Source: Hyphomicrobiales bacterium (lineage in GTDB: Bacteria > Pseudomonadota > Alphaproteobacteria > Rhizobiales > Rhizobiaceae). From it: a stretch of 64,000 bases of DNA. How positions within the stretch are numbered: position 1 is the stretch's first letter; every line of letters begins with the position of its first letter. The notes under the pieces were generated by a model. That model saw nothing but the letters and a program-made list of their open reading frames with translations. It had not been told where the DNA came from and did not search any database. Both the position numbers and the translations under genes were made by a program. Positions 1-7,473 of the stretch are shown here, piece by piece. The DNA is taken from positions 1 through 64,000 of the forward strand of contig UBXM01000040.1 of the NCBI GenBank assembly GCA_900469445.1, given 5' to 3'.

Positions 1-389
1 GTGAGGCAATATGCTATCCGTTCGGGAGCATTCTTCGATGAGGCAATACGAATCTCACCTAGATTGCCGCTACGCAGCGGCAAACGATTGACAGGCTCAG
101 GCGGCTCCGCAGCGATTGCCAGAGGCACGAATGCCGGCTCGATACCATCGTGCTCCGACGGCGTCGTTGCCGCCGCAAACGGCAGCACCAGAATGCCGTC
201 GCGCACTTGACGTCGCCAATCGGAAAGCTGGTTTGCTATAACCCCGTGACGGCGCGCGACATCCACAACACGAACACCAGGCTCAAAGCTTTCCGCCACG
301 ATCCGCGCCTTTACATCGTCCGGCCAACGCCGGTTTCCGCGGCGCGGTTCGACAACTTCGTAGCGACCAACAAATCCATCATCTGCCAT
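1..389 (-). CDS. tnpA: IS66 family accessory protein TnpA (partial)
   Basis: An uninterrupted reading frame runs from the ATG at 387-389 to the left edge (129 full codons). The N-terminal half is a homeodomain-like helix-turn-helix: RRWPDDVKARIVAESF, then VRVVDVARRHGV and NQLSDWRRQV. This is the usual pattern of the IS66 OrfA/TnpA DNA-binding protein, which is needed for transposition together with TnpB and TnpC. The part after residue 100 is not the common conserved IS66 ending, so the C-terminus may be diverged. The stop codon lies outside the window. Confidence 0.8.
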   Translation of the reverse strand, partial: MADDGFVGRYEVVEPRRGNRRWPDDVKARIVAESFEPGVRVVDVARRHGVIANQLSDWRRQVRDGILVLPFAAATTPSEHDGIEPAFVPLAIAAEPPEPVNRLPLRSGNLGEIRIASSKNAPERIAYCL

Positions 390-478
390 GCAAATCTCCA
401 GATAAAACTGGAAACATTCTCGCATACGCAGCAAGCCTCAAAATACACCCAATCCAATGGGGCGGAGACGGCGCTTAC
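1..478 (-). mobile_element. Partial IS66-family element (end of element, continues beyond the left edge)
   Basis: The outer end is placed at 478 because the bases 471-478, read on the minus strand, give the IS66-type terminus GTAAGCGC. The only gene visible is the start of a TnpA reading leftwards from 389. The rest of the element lies outside the window. Its TnpA differs clearly from that of the element at 667-4075, so these are two different IS66 relatives, not two copies of one. No target duplication can be checked because the other end is not present. Confidence 0.7.
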
Positions 479-658
479 TCCACAAATGTCCTCAAGCCTG
501 TGCTTGAGCCTTCTGCTTATGCCGACTCTCCGGTCGAAAGTGAGGCCAGTTCAGACTGGTCATAATGGGTACATTACTCCTAACACTTAACGAATGGGAG
601 ATCGTGTCCAGGGATTTACGGGGCCACTACATTCCCCTCGGCAGTTAATCGGGACTAA
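479..658. other. Spacer between two IS66-type elements
   Basis: These 180 bases lie between the end of the left IS66 element (478) and the target duplication of the right one (659-666). No reading frame with a plausible start or recognisable protein was found. It is probably old genomic sequence caught between two insertions. Confidence 0.5.
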
Positions 659-666
659 ATCAAGCT
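659..666. repeat. Left 8-bp target site duplication of the IS66 element
   Basis: ATCAAGCT occurs here and again at 4076-4083, directly outside the two terminal inverted repeats. It shows that the element, including the nested IS5, is still flanked by its original target duplication. Confidence 0.9.
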
Positions 667-717
667 GTAAGCGCGAATTTCTACGCACCTTCTGACGCGG
701 GGTACTCTCAGGCATGA

Positions 718-743
718 GGTGTCCACCAAAATAGGTGGACACC
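718..743 (+). promoter_or_regulatory. Perfect hairpin covering the tnpA ribosome binding site
   Basis: GGTGTCCACC (718-727) and GGTGGACACC (734-743) are a perfect 10-bp inverted repeat around a 6-base loop. The only good Shine-Dalgarno match for tnpA, AGGTGG (733-738), lies inside the right arm, ten bases before the ATG at 749. In RNA the arm would be paired. This suggests a translational brake on transposase, as known for several insertion sequences, but that role is inferred. Confidence 0.6.
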
Positions 744-748
744 AAATC

Positions 749-1171
749 ATGGATGAAGATGCTCCTAAACTTCATGTGCGGCTTGTTGGTCGCGACGGTC
801 GCCGTCGATATGACCCTGCTTCGCGTGATCGGCTCGTTGCAGCGTGTTTAGAACCCGGCGTTTCGGTCTCTCGACTTGCGCGGGAACACGGTGTGAATGC
901 CAATCTCGTACGCAAGTGGATGAAGAAGGCCCTGGAGCAGCGTCCTTCGCCATCGGTCGCGCCCTTCGTTCCAGTTCAGATTGCTCCAGCTATGCGGCCG
1001 GGTTCTGGCGGCGATTTAGCGCCGCAGAGCGTGGCGGTGGGAAAGCCGAGTCATGCATCCAAGGTGAGCGCGCTCCTGCCGAACGGGATCAGCCTGACCG
1101 TTGAGTATGACGATGAGAATGGACTGGCTGCAATCATAGGAGCGTTGGGTCATGTTCAGACTGGGCGCTGA
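749..1171 (+). CDS. tnpA: IS66 family accessory protein TnpA
   Basis: A 140-residue IS66 TnpA with the helix-turn-helix region RRRYDPASRDRLVAACLEPG followed by VSRLAREHGVNANLVRKW. The family binds DNA and is required with TnpB for transposition. The ATG at 749 was chosen over the upstream in-frame GTG at 719: the GTG lies inside the hairpin arm, and the ATG has AGGTGG ten bases upstream. The gene overlaps the start of tnpB by 20 bases, as is usual in IS66, indicating translational coupling. Confidence 0.88.
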   Translation: MDEDAPKLHVRLVGRDGRRRYDPASRDRLVAACLEPGVSVSRLAREHGVNANLVRKWMKKALEQRPSPSVAPFVPVQIAPAMRPGSGGDLAPQSVAVGKPSHASKVSALLPNGISLTVEYDDENGLAAIIGALGHVQTGR

Positions 1172-1505
1172 TCTGAAGGTCTACCTGCATCGAGAGCCCA
1201 TAGACTTCCGAGCCGGCATCAACAGCCTTGCGGTCCTGGTCCAGGAGACGATGGCGTTGGATCCGTTTGCTCCCGCAGTTTTTGCCTTCTGCAATCGTCG
1301 CCGTGACCGGATGAAGCTGCTGTTCTTCGACCGCTCGGGCTTTGTGCTCGTGCTGAAGCGGTTGACGGAAGACAAGTTCCGATGGCCGCGCCGAGAGGTG
1401 GCGGTGGTTACACTGACGACCGAGCAACTGCATTGGATTCTCGACGGGATCGATATCGACGCGATGATCCGCCATCCCGTGCGGCAATATCAGATTGCCG
1501 GCTGA
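1152..1505 (+). CDS. tnpB: IS66 family accessory protein TnpB (Orf2)
   Basis: The 117 residues show the TnpB signature throughout: VYLHREPIDFRAGINSLA near the N-terminus, then DPFAPAVFAFCNRRRDR and KLLFFDRSGFVLVLKRL. Family length is about 115 residues, so the gene is full length. It starts within the end of tnpA and is followed by tnpC after a 52-base gap. TnpB is required for transposition of IS66 elements, but its biochemical role is not settled. Confidence 0.95.
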   Translation: MFRLGADLKVYLHREPIDFRAGINSLAVLVQETMALDPFAPAVFAFCNRRRDRMKLLFFDRSGFVLVLKRLTEDKFRWPRREVAVVTLTTEQLHWILDGIDIDAMIRHPVRQYQIAG

Positions 1506-1557
1506 GGTGGCGCGTTGATCTGTTGACGCGGCGACGCGGTTCAGATTCAAAACTGGG

Positions 1558-3153
1558 ATGACCCGAGCCGGCGAACCTGATGTTGCAGAGCTGATGGCGC
1601 AGTTGGCGGCAAATGCCGCCGAAATCGCCGCGCTCAAAGCCGAGAAGGAAGCGCTCTCGCAGCGGGTCGTCAAGCTGGAAGAAGAACTGGCTCTCGCAAG
1701 GCTGCATCGTTTTGCACCCCGCAGCGAAAAGCACGTCGATCGCATCTTCAACGAGGCCGAAGAAGCCGCAGACGAGGATGATCCTGATGATGGCGACAAA
1801 GTTGTCGCCGATCTCCCGGATACAGGCTTGCCGTCGGTCGATAGCTCGGCGGGAAAGAAGCGTGGCCGCAGACCTCTGCCGGAAGATCTGCCGCGCGAGC
1901 GTGTCGAATACGATCTGCCCGACGATCAGAAGGCTTGCCCTTGCTGCGACAGGCAAATGCATCGCATGGGCGAGGCCGTTACCGAGCAGCTCCATATCGA
2001 GGTCAAGGCGAAAGTTCTGCAGAATGTGCGGTTCAAATATGCCTGCCGCCATTGCGACCGCACCGGTATCAGCACGCCTGTCGTGATCGCACCTATGCCA
2101 GCGCAACCATTGCCGAGCAGCATCGCTACCGCCTCGACGCTGGCCTTCGCGCTGATGCATAAATACGTCGATGGCACACCGCTCTACCGCGTGGCGCAAA
2201 CGTTCGAACGGGCCGGCGTTCCGGTCAGCCGGGGTGCTCTCGCGCACTGGGTGATCGGTTCGAGCGAGAGGCATCTGCATCGTATTTACGATGCGCTGAG
2301 ATTGCGGCTTCAGTCGCAGCCTCTCATTCATGGCGATGAGACGACGGTTCAGGTGCTGAAGGAAAAGAACAAGGAAGCCACCAGCACCTCCTACATGTGG
2401 GCATACCGCAGCAGCGAGGACAGTGCCGAGCCGATCGTGCTTCTCGATTATCAACCGGGCCGCGGTCAGGTCCACCCGCAGACCTTTCTTGGCGACTACC
2501 GCGGCATATTGGTGAGCGACGGCTACGCCGCCTGGCGCACATTGCATGGCGCAACCCATGTCGGATGCATGGCTCATTCACGGCGACGCTTCGTTGAGGC
2601 TCTCAAAACCCGGAAGAATGGAGGCGGACCACCGGAACAGGCGCTCCGGTTCTTCGAGCAGCTCTACCGTATCGAAAAGCAGGCGCGAGACAGAAAGCCC
2701 GCCGCCGGTGAAACGCAGGCCGATTGCATTCGCCGTTTCCGGCAACAGCACAGCTTGCCGGTCCTGATCGCACTCAAGTTATGGCTCGATAATATCGCGC
2801 CGAAGGTCGTGCCGGATACCAAGCTCGGAGATGCCGTGTCCTATACACTGAACCAATGGGATTATCTGACGCGCTACACCAGCGACGGCAGGATGCCGAT
2901 CGATAACAACATTCTGGAACGCGACATCAGAGTTTTTGCGACCGGAAGAAAATCGTGGCTGTTCAGCGATACCGCTGAAGGAGCCAAGGCCAGCGCTGTG
3001 ATATACAGTCTGATGCTGACCTGTCGCGCCTGTGGCATGAACCCACTCACCTGGCTGCGCCACGTACTCACTGAGTTGCCTCAGCGAGACGAAACGGCAG
3101 ACATTGGAGACCTGCTGCCCTTCAACTTCTCCAAAACTTCCGCCGCCTTATAG
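1558..3153 (+). CDS. tnpC: IS66 family transposase TnpC (DDE)
   Basis: A full-length 531-residue transposase. A leucine-zipper-like coiled coil lies at about residues 18-50. A zinc-binding region has CPCC and, about 40 residues later, CRHC. The catalytic core has HGDET with D260, VSDGYAAW with D321 and NILERDIR with E454. The gene has no internal stop, so the element could still be active despite the IS5 inserted behind it. The ATG at 1558 is accepted. The frame is open for a short way upstream, but no better start is seen. Confidence 0.95.
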   Translation: MTRAGEPDVAELMAQLAANAAEIAALKAEKEALSQRVVKLEEELALARLHRFAPRSEKHVDRIFNEAEEAADEDDPDDGDKVVADLPDTGLPSVDSSAGKKRGRRPLPEDLPRERVEYDLPDDQKACPCCDRQMHRMGEAVTEQLHIEVKAKVLQNVRFKYACRHCDRTGISTPVVIAPMPAQPLPSSIATASTLAFALMHKYVDGTPLYRVAQTFERAGVPVSRGALAHWVIGSSERHLHRIYDALRLRLQSQPLIHGDETTVQVLKEKNKEATSTSYMWAYRSSEDSAEPIVLLDYQPGRGQVHPQTFLGDYRGILVSDGYAAWRTLHGATHVGCMAHSRRRFVEALKTRKNGGGPPEQALRFFEQLYRIEKQARDRKPAAGETQADCIRRFRQQHSLPVLIALKLWLDNIAPKVVPDTKLGDAVSYTLNQWDYLTRYTSDGRMPIDNNILERDIRVFATGRKSWLFSDTAEGAKASAVIYSLMLTCRACGMNPLTWLRHVLTELPQRDETADIGDLLPFNFSKTSAAL

Positions 3154-3200
3154 AGCCGAATATCGCTACCGCGCGACGCGGTTGGGGTCAGCGATGCCGC

Positions 3201-3632
3201 CTAGGACGCGGACTCATTAGCTGATGCGATCCATATCCTCGTCGCTGCAAGTTTGAGAGCGGCGAGATAGTTGTCGGCACGTCTGTCGTATCGGGTTGCC
3301 AGGCCCCGCATCTGTTTGATGCGATTGAAGAAGCGTTCCACCTGATTGCGCTGACGGTAGAGCCATCGACTGAAGCTGAATGTCTTTTTGCGGTTGGTCT
3401 TTGTGGGGATGTTGGCCCAACACCCGCGTTGTTTGGCAAAGTGACGAATGGCATCGGTGTCATATGCCTTGTCGGCAAGGATTGTTGCTCCGGGCTGAAC
3501 GTCGCTCAGCAGCTTTTCAGCTATGGGGGCATCAGCAGCCTGACCTGCGGTTAATTCCAGGCGAACCGGCAAACCATCGGCATCGACAAGTGCGTGGATT
3601 TTGGTTGTCAGGCCGCCACGCGAACGTCCCAT
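3201..3632 (-). CDS. IS5 family transposase, downstream frame (OrfB, catalytic half)
   Basis: This frame holds the second aspartate (ILADKAYDTD) and the catalytic glutamate region RQRNQVERFFNRIKQMR, so the DDE triad is complete only in the fused product. It overlaps OrfA by 25 bases and continues from the A6G4 slip site at 3649-3658. The formal ATG here (MGRSRGG) is internal to the fused protein. The stop codon TAG (3201-3203) coincides with the CTA target duplication, so the target DNA supplies the stop. Confidence 0.88.
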   Translation of the reverse strand: MGRSRGGLTTKIHALVDADGLPVRLELTAGQAADAPIAEKLLSDVQPGATILADKAYDTDAIRHFAKQRGCWANIPTKTNRKKTFSFSRWLYRQRNQVERFFNRIKQMRGLATRYDRRADNYLAALKLAATRIWIASANESAS

Positions 3633-3973
3633 GCAAGGATCGGCAGATCCCCTTTTTTAGCGTTGGCACCATGTTGGTGAACGCGGACACAAGATGAATC
3701 GATCATCACGATGTCGCCATCGTAACGCTTCGAAACGGCGTCCAGAAGGCGATCCCGGACACCTGCTTTGCGCCAACGGGAGAACCGATTGTAGAGCGTC
3801 GTGCGCGGACCATAACGCTCTGGCACGTCTCGCCATGACGATCCGGTTCTGAAACGCCACAAGATGCCATTGATCACCCGGCGGTCGTCAACCCTTGTAA
3901 CTCCACGAGTGTTGGTCGGCAGAAGCGGTGCGATAACGGCCCATTCTTCGTCGCTCAATTCGTGACGGCGCAT
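3608..3973 (-). CDS. IS5 family transposase, upstream frame (OrfA)
   Basis: The 121-codon upstream frame starts MRRHELSDEEWAVIAPLLP, the typical IS5/IS427 beginning, and carries the first catalytic aspartate in VMIDSSCVRVH. The family protein runs on into the downstream frame. On the minus strand the sequence AAAAAAGGGG (3649-3658), encoding the KKG of NAKKG, is a classic slippery site. The codons after it in this frame make an unrelated tail. The full transposase is therefore expected from programmed frameshifting onto the next frame. Confidence 0.9.
   Translation of the reverse strand: MRRHELSDEEWAVIAPLLPTNTRGVTRVDDRRVINGILWRFRTGSSWRDVPERYGPRTTLYNRFSRWRKAGVRDRLLDAVSKRYDGDIVMIDSSCVRVHQHGANAKKGDLPILAWDVRVAA
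3649..3658 (-). promoter_or_regulatory. Probable programmed ribosomal frameshift site in the IS5 transposase
   Basis: Read on the minus strand the bases are AAAAAAGGGG, inside the overlap of the two transposase frames. A6G runs are known slip sites in the IS427 group of IS5. Slipping here joins the KKG of OrfA to the GRSRGGLTTK of OrfB. Confidence 0.65.
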
Positions 3974-4075
3974 GGAAATCTCCTTTCACGGAGATTGAAT
4001 CACACACCGCCAAAAAGATGAACCCCGTTTATGGGGACACTGCCTAAGTCAATGTGCATGGAAAATCGCGCTTAC

Positions 4076-4083
4076 ATCAAGCT
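4076..4083. repeat. Right 8-bp target site duplication of the IS66 element
   Basis: Second copy of ATCAAGCT, perfect match to 659-666. The insertion point is about 125 bases upstream of the methyltransferase gene starting at 4207, so the element has probably replaced or moved that gene's upstream control region. Confidence 0.9.
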
Positions 4084-4206
4084 AGCCGATATGTCCGGTG
4101 AAATAGAGAGCGCGCCACGACGCAAGTCCACCTCTTGCGCTCTGCCTAAGAATGATGAAACTCCCCAAAGCACTGGCGCGGTATCCGCAACTTATCAGAG
4201 GGTTAT

Positions 4207-4818
4207 ATGCTCGAAAAAATTGGACAGCCTGGGAATGAGCGTTTGTCATCGCCCCAGATGGTTACGGTAGAACAAGTCGGTCGGATGCTGGAAAACGGTG
4301 TTGAGCCGGTCATCGCAGAGATAGGAGTGGGCCTTGGTGCGACAACTTTAGAGTTGTGCAAACTGCTTAACGGGCAAGGCAAGCTTCACATTTTTGACTT
4401 TCAAGAGAAAGTTGATGAGCTTGCTGAAGATCTTCACCAACTGGGTTTCAAGAATGTTGTAGCACACGGGAATACGGCGAAATATTGGGATTCTTATCAT
4501 TGGAGCTTGATGAAGCTATGGAACGCAGTTCGTACTCCAGTCTTTGATTATGTCTTTTTGGACGGATCCCACACTCTCTTACACGATCTTCCCGCGTTCT
4601 TTATATGTGACAAGCTCCTAAAAAGAAGTGGCTTAATGGAGCTGGATGACTATGAATGGAGCTATGGCAAGTCTCGCGCGATGAAAAAAATTCGATCCGA
4701 TTACATGACGAGCGAGCAAGAAAATGCTCCGCAGATTAAGATGTTAGTTGATACATTTGTTCGCGATGATGACCGCTATGAGCCGATCATCGCCAACCGA
4801 TTGTATCGAAAAAGATAA
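4207..4818 (+). CDS. Class I SAM-dependent methyltransferase (Methyltransf_24-like)
   Basis: A 203-residue protein with the Rossmann motif EIGVGLGATT (residues 38-47) for S-adenosylmethionine, the acidic loop FDF at 63-65, and FDYVFLDGSHT (113-123), which resembles the motif of small-molecule and sugar methyltransferases of the Methyltransf_24 type. GAGGG eight bases before the ATG supports the start. It is the first gene of the glycan island and points towards the glycosyltransferases on the other strand, so a sugar O-methyltransferase role is likely but not proven. Its low-GC codon use fits the island. Confidence 0.75.
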   Translation: MLEKIGQPGNERLSSPQMVTVEQVGRMLENGVEPVIAEIGVGLGATTLELCKLLNGQGKLHIFDFQEKVDELAEDLHQLGFKNVVAHGNTAKYWDSYHWSLMKLWNAVRTPVFDYVFLDGSHTLLHDLPAFFICDKLLKRSGLMELDDYEWSYGKSRAMKKIRSDYMTSEQENAPQIKMLVDTFVRDDDRYEPIIANRLYRKR

Positions 4819-4824
4819 TTTTTA

Positions 4825-4854
4825 TGCACCAGCCCGGAGCTCCGGGCTGGTGCA
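4825..4854. terminator. Perfect 30-bp palindrome between convergent genes
   Basis: TGCACCAGCCCGGAG is followed immediately by its exact reverse complement, giving a 15-bp perfect inverted repeat with no loop bases. It lies seven bases after the methyltransferase stop and five bases beyond the stop of the convergent glycosyltransferase. There is no long T tract on either side. A bidirectional transcription stop is the likely role. Confidence 0.6.
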
Positions 4855-4859
4855 CCAAC

Positions 4860-7466
4860 CTAGATCAACCGCTTGATTCTTCTTACGTGTGTGTCGTAAC
4901 TCCACTCGCGTTTTGCAATGTCCTGTGCTGCAGCCACAAAGTCTAGGTAGCCTTCTGGGTCATCCCAATAACGTTGGATCACTTCCCTCACGTCTTTCGC
5001 TTCGGCATAAACGCACGCTTTCCCGAATACAGGCTCGTAGTAAGGCGGCAGTATCACCAAGCATCCCGCAGCTATCGCTTCTATAAAGACCCGTCCAAAT
5101 GCTTCAACGCGCATCGGGTCATCATAATAGACAAAGAAGTCAAGTTCTTTCAAAAAGTGTTTTACGGGTTTAGCGTTGAAGGGGTAAACGGTTACATTGC
5201 TCGGCATCGGTCCAACCAGCGCTTCAGCACAGCTTGCCCCACCCATAATTCGGACATCCCAATTCGGATCACACAGATAGGCCTCCCGCAGAATTTCGGG
5301 ATCAGTTGGCCATTTGACTCGGTCGTCTCGACTATGCCGTCCTACGACAGGTCGGTCACCGCAGAACCTGGACCTGTTGACGATCCAAGAATTCACATCG
5401 ACTATGTTAACCCAGTCCTCAGACGATAGGACGTCAGCAGGCACTTCATTTTCTATGTACTCCCTCAGCCGCGGACCTATAGGATACCAAACGCCAGGCG
5501 TGCCGAATGTCGAATGCATGTGCGCGAGAACACGATCAATGTTGTACATCCGGCCGGTACCATCTCGTTCCACCGGAGCCGTGTTAACTGCCATAACGTG
5601 ATGAGAGGTTTCTATCGCCGGGACAGCTGCCGGGGAGAAATCAAATATTGGGGGGAACCGCATTGAGCAGCAGCCGGCCTCTAGCTCCCAATCGCTATGG
5701 ATCAAGGTGCATTTACCTTGGTGGAGGAGTCGAGAGACGTTTTCGTTGAAGCGCACTCGTCCCGTGATGTCTTCTGCCACGCAATTTATTTGGTGTATGG
5801 CGGTCGTCATGCCAGCTCGGAACTGAGCCTCAATTTCCTCAACGAGAGAAAGGACAGACCCTCCATAAAGCCGAAAGTCTGACATCATTACGACGTCGAA
5901 CCGAGAGGGCCTATGATGTCGCAACAAAGTTGCAGGGGCAGGGAAATGCCGGACCCCAGGCGTCGTTGAGATACGAATCTTCGACTCTCGACTTTTGTCT
6001 CGCAATTCCTGATGCCACGTTGTGAATGCTCGATGGTATGTGTCCAAGTCACTTGAAAGCCATCCACGCCAGACCGCCTCCTTCGAAAGAGACGTCACAT
6101 GGTCAAGCCCGAAGCTCAACACGTCGTTCAAGTGCCGGACGTTCTGGGGGCCGTATGCCAACTTGAGCCGTTCTTCAAACTCCGTGTCTCCACCTATCGT
6201 TACCTCGTCCCAGTAGCCAATGCGATCGAAAGCGGTCCTCCGAACCATCAATGATGATGGATTTTTTTGGACATAGCGGTGATGGCGGCTCTTCCGCGTA
6301 AAGAAAAGGCTTTCCGTAGCCCTGATCCAGCTGCTGGTTGATGCAACGGCACCTTTGCTTTTGTATAGATGCCTGATTTGGCGCTCTATCTTTGATGGGT
6401 GGCTCCAGTCGTCTGCGTCATGGCATGTGATCACGTCACCTTTCGCCGACTGCAGGGCGAGGTTGCGGGCCGCGTAGGCGCCGATGTTTCTGGCGCATTT
6501 TACGACATGTACTCGTTCATCACGGCTGGCTGCCTCTTCAATGAGAGCCAACGATGCATCGGTGCTGCAGTCGTCAACCACGATGACCTCAATGTTGCGC
6601 CAAGTCTGGTTCAGAATTGAGGATAGTGCATATTCAAGCGTCCGTTCGGCGTTATGAACCGTTAAGACTACGGTCACAAGGGGATTACTGCGACGAGTGG
6701 TCGGCTTCGCCGTAGCAATCAATGATTTGAAAGATATCTCGCCGCTAAATCGCGGCGAAGATAGCCTACCAAAAAGCTCCTGAATCGTTTTGGATCGAAT
6801 GTCTTGGCTTACTTCAAGACCTATAAGACCGTGCTGCTGAGCGAGATGGGCGTTATTCGCTTGAAGGCACATCATTTCCCGATCGCCGTCCTCGCCGTAA
6901 CGTCCAAAAGCATCGGACAGGGCAATCTGAGCTGCGCCGATTTCGCCAACTACCTGGAGTGCCTCGGTCAGAACCAGCGCCTGCTCCTTGCTTGCGGGAA
7001 CCAGCAACTCGTTACGAGAAAGATCTATCAACTGTCTGATGAAGTCGACGGGATTTGTATCGAAGTCCAGTGTTAGAGAAAGGGCATAGAATATTAACTC
7101 GTTTTTTTCAGAAGCTGTTAGGGGAAGATCTCGACGTCTGCCCCCCAATAGATTTTGCCTCGCTAACGCGGCCACATCTACATTCGATTTATCGAAAGCA
7201 CGACTCGGATCGTCGCGATGGATATCAATACATCGCTGCTGAAGAAGAGTAAGGAGAGCGCCCCCCCTCTCGGATATAATCTGCGATCGAAGCGATTCGA
7301 GGCTGACGGCCACGCCGGGAAAAATCACCGTCCGATGTCTCGTTGGCTTTACATCTCTAGCGGAGGATTTGTTCAAACCAAGATCAATGGCGAGGAGTTC
7401 GGATTTATTCCTTCTCCTTTTTGCTCGAGGCGCTACCAAATTGAACAAAGACTTTATTAGGGGCAT
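4860..7466 (-). CDS. Large bifunctional glycosyltransferase (GT2 plus GT-B domain)
   Basis: About 868 residues. An N-terminal part of about 260 residues is unassigned. A GT2-type GT-A domain follows: VTVVLTVHNAERTLEYALSS, VVDDCSTD, ARNLALQSAKGDVITCHDADDW. The C-terminal 220 residues look like a GT-B fold glycosyltransferase: VVGRHSRDDRVKWP, VRIMGG, then VEAFGRVFIEAIAAGCLVILPP, resembling the GT4 E-x7-E donor site. The protein could add two successive sugars to a surface glycan. ATG 7466 (MPLIKSLFNL) was chosen because AGGT lies just upstream and the next gene's stop is at 7474. A GTG at 7481 is also possible. Confidence 0.85.
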   Translation of the reverse strand: MPLIKSLFNLVAPRAKRRRNKSELLAIDLGLNKSSARDVKPTRHRTVIFPGVAVSLESLRSQIISERGGALLTLLQQRCIDIHRDDPSRAFDKSNVDVAALARQNLLGGRRRDLPLTASEKNELIFYALSLTLDFDTNPVDFIRQLIDLSRNELLVPASKEQALVLTEALQVVGEIGAAQIALSDAFGRYGEDGDREMMCLQANNAHLAQQHGLIGLEVSQDIRSKTIQELFGRLSSPRFSGEISFKSLIATAKPTTRRSNPLVTVVLTVHNAERTLEYALSSILNQTWRNIEVIVVDDCSTDASLALIEEAASRDERVHVVKCARNIGAYAARNLALQSAKGDVITCHDADDWSHPSKIERQIRHLYKSKGAVASTSSWIRATESLFFTRKSRHHRYVQKNPSSLMVRRTAFDRIGYWDEVTIGGDTEFEERLKLAYGPQNVRHLNDVLSFGLDHVTSLSKEAVWRGWLSSDLDTYHRAFTTWHQELRDKSRESKIRISTTPGVRHFPAPATLLRHHRPSRFDVVMMSDFRLYGGSVLSLVEEIEAQFRAGMTTAIHQINCVAEDITGRVRFNENVSRLLHQGKCTLIHSDWELEAGCCSMRFPPIFDFSPAAVPAIETSHHVMAVNTAPVERDGTGRMYNIDRVLAHMHSTFGTPGVWYPIGPRLREYIENEVPADVLSSEDWVNIVDVNSWIVNRSRFCGDRPVVGRHSRDDRVKWPTDPEILREAYLCDPNWDVRIMGGASCAEALVGPMPSNVTVYPFNAKPVKHFLKELDFFVYYDDPMRVEAFGRVFIEAIAAGCLVILPPYYEPVFGKACVYAEAKDVREVIQRYWDDPEGYLDFVAAAQDIAKREWSYDTHVRRIKRLI

Positions 7467-7473
7467 CTGAAAC

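Larger units (their letters stand above)
3204..4043 (-). mobile_element. IS5-family (IS427-like) insertion sequence nested in the IS66 element
   Basis: A two-frame IS5-type transposase fills this segment of about 840 bp. The likely ends are GGACGCGGACTCATTAGC at 3204 and, on the minus strand from 4043, GGCAGTGTCCCCATAAAC. They match at only about 10 of 18 positions, so the exact ends are tentative. CTA flanks both sides (3201-3203 and 4044-4046), a plausible 3-bp target duplication for this group. Its position between IS66 tnpC and the IS66 right end proves it arrived after the IS66. Confidence 0.8.
667..4075 (+). mobile_element. Complete IS66-family insertion sequence, interrupted by an IS5-family element
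   Basis: The left end begins GTAAGCGCGAATTTC at 667 and the right end, read on the minus strand from 4075, begins GTAAGCGCGATTTTC. These terminal inverted repeats match at about 19 of 23 positions. The element is flanked by a perfect 8-bp direct repeat ATCAAGCT (659-666 and 4076-4083), the target duplication length known for IS66. It carries tnpA, tnpB and tnpC in order. An IS5 element of about 840 bp sits between tnpC and the right end. Without it the IS66 element would be about 2.57 kb, a normal size for the family. Confidence 0.92.

Noticed and set aside
1408..2577. Long minus-strand frame (389 codons) inside tnpB/tnpC
   Set aside because: It runs antisense to the well recognised IS66 genes and has no family match. 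High GC creates such mirror frames.
3201..3973. IS5 transposase as a frameshifted pseudogene
   Set aside because: The A6G4 slip site within the overlap is the known programmed frameshift of this group, so the two frames are probably normal.
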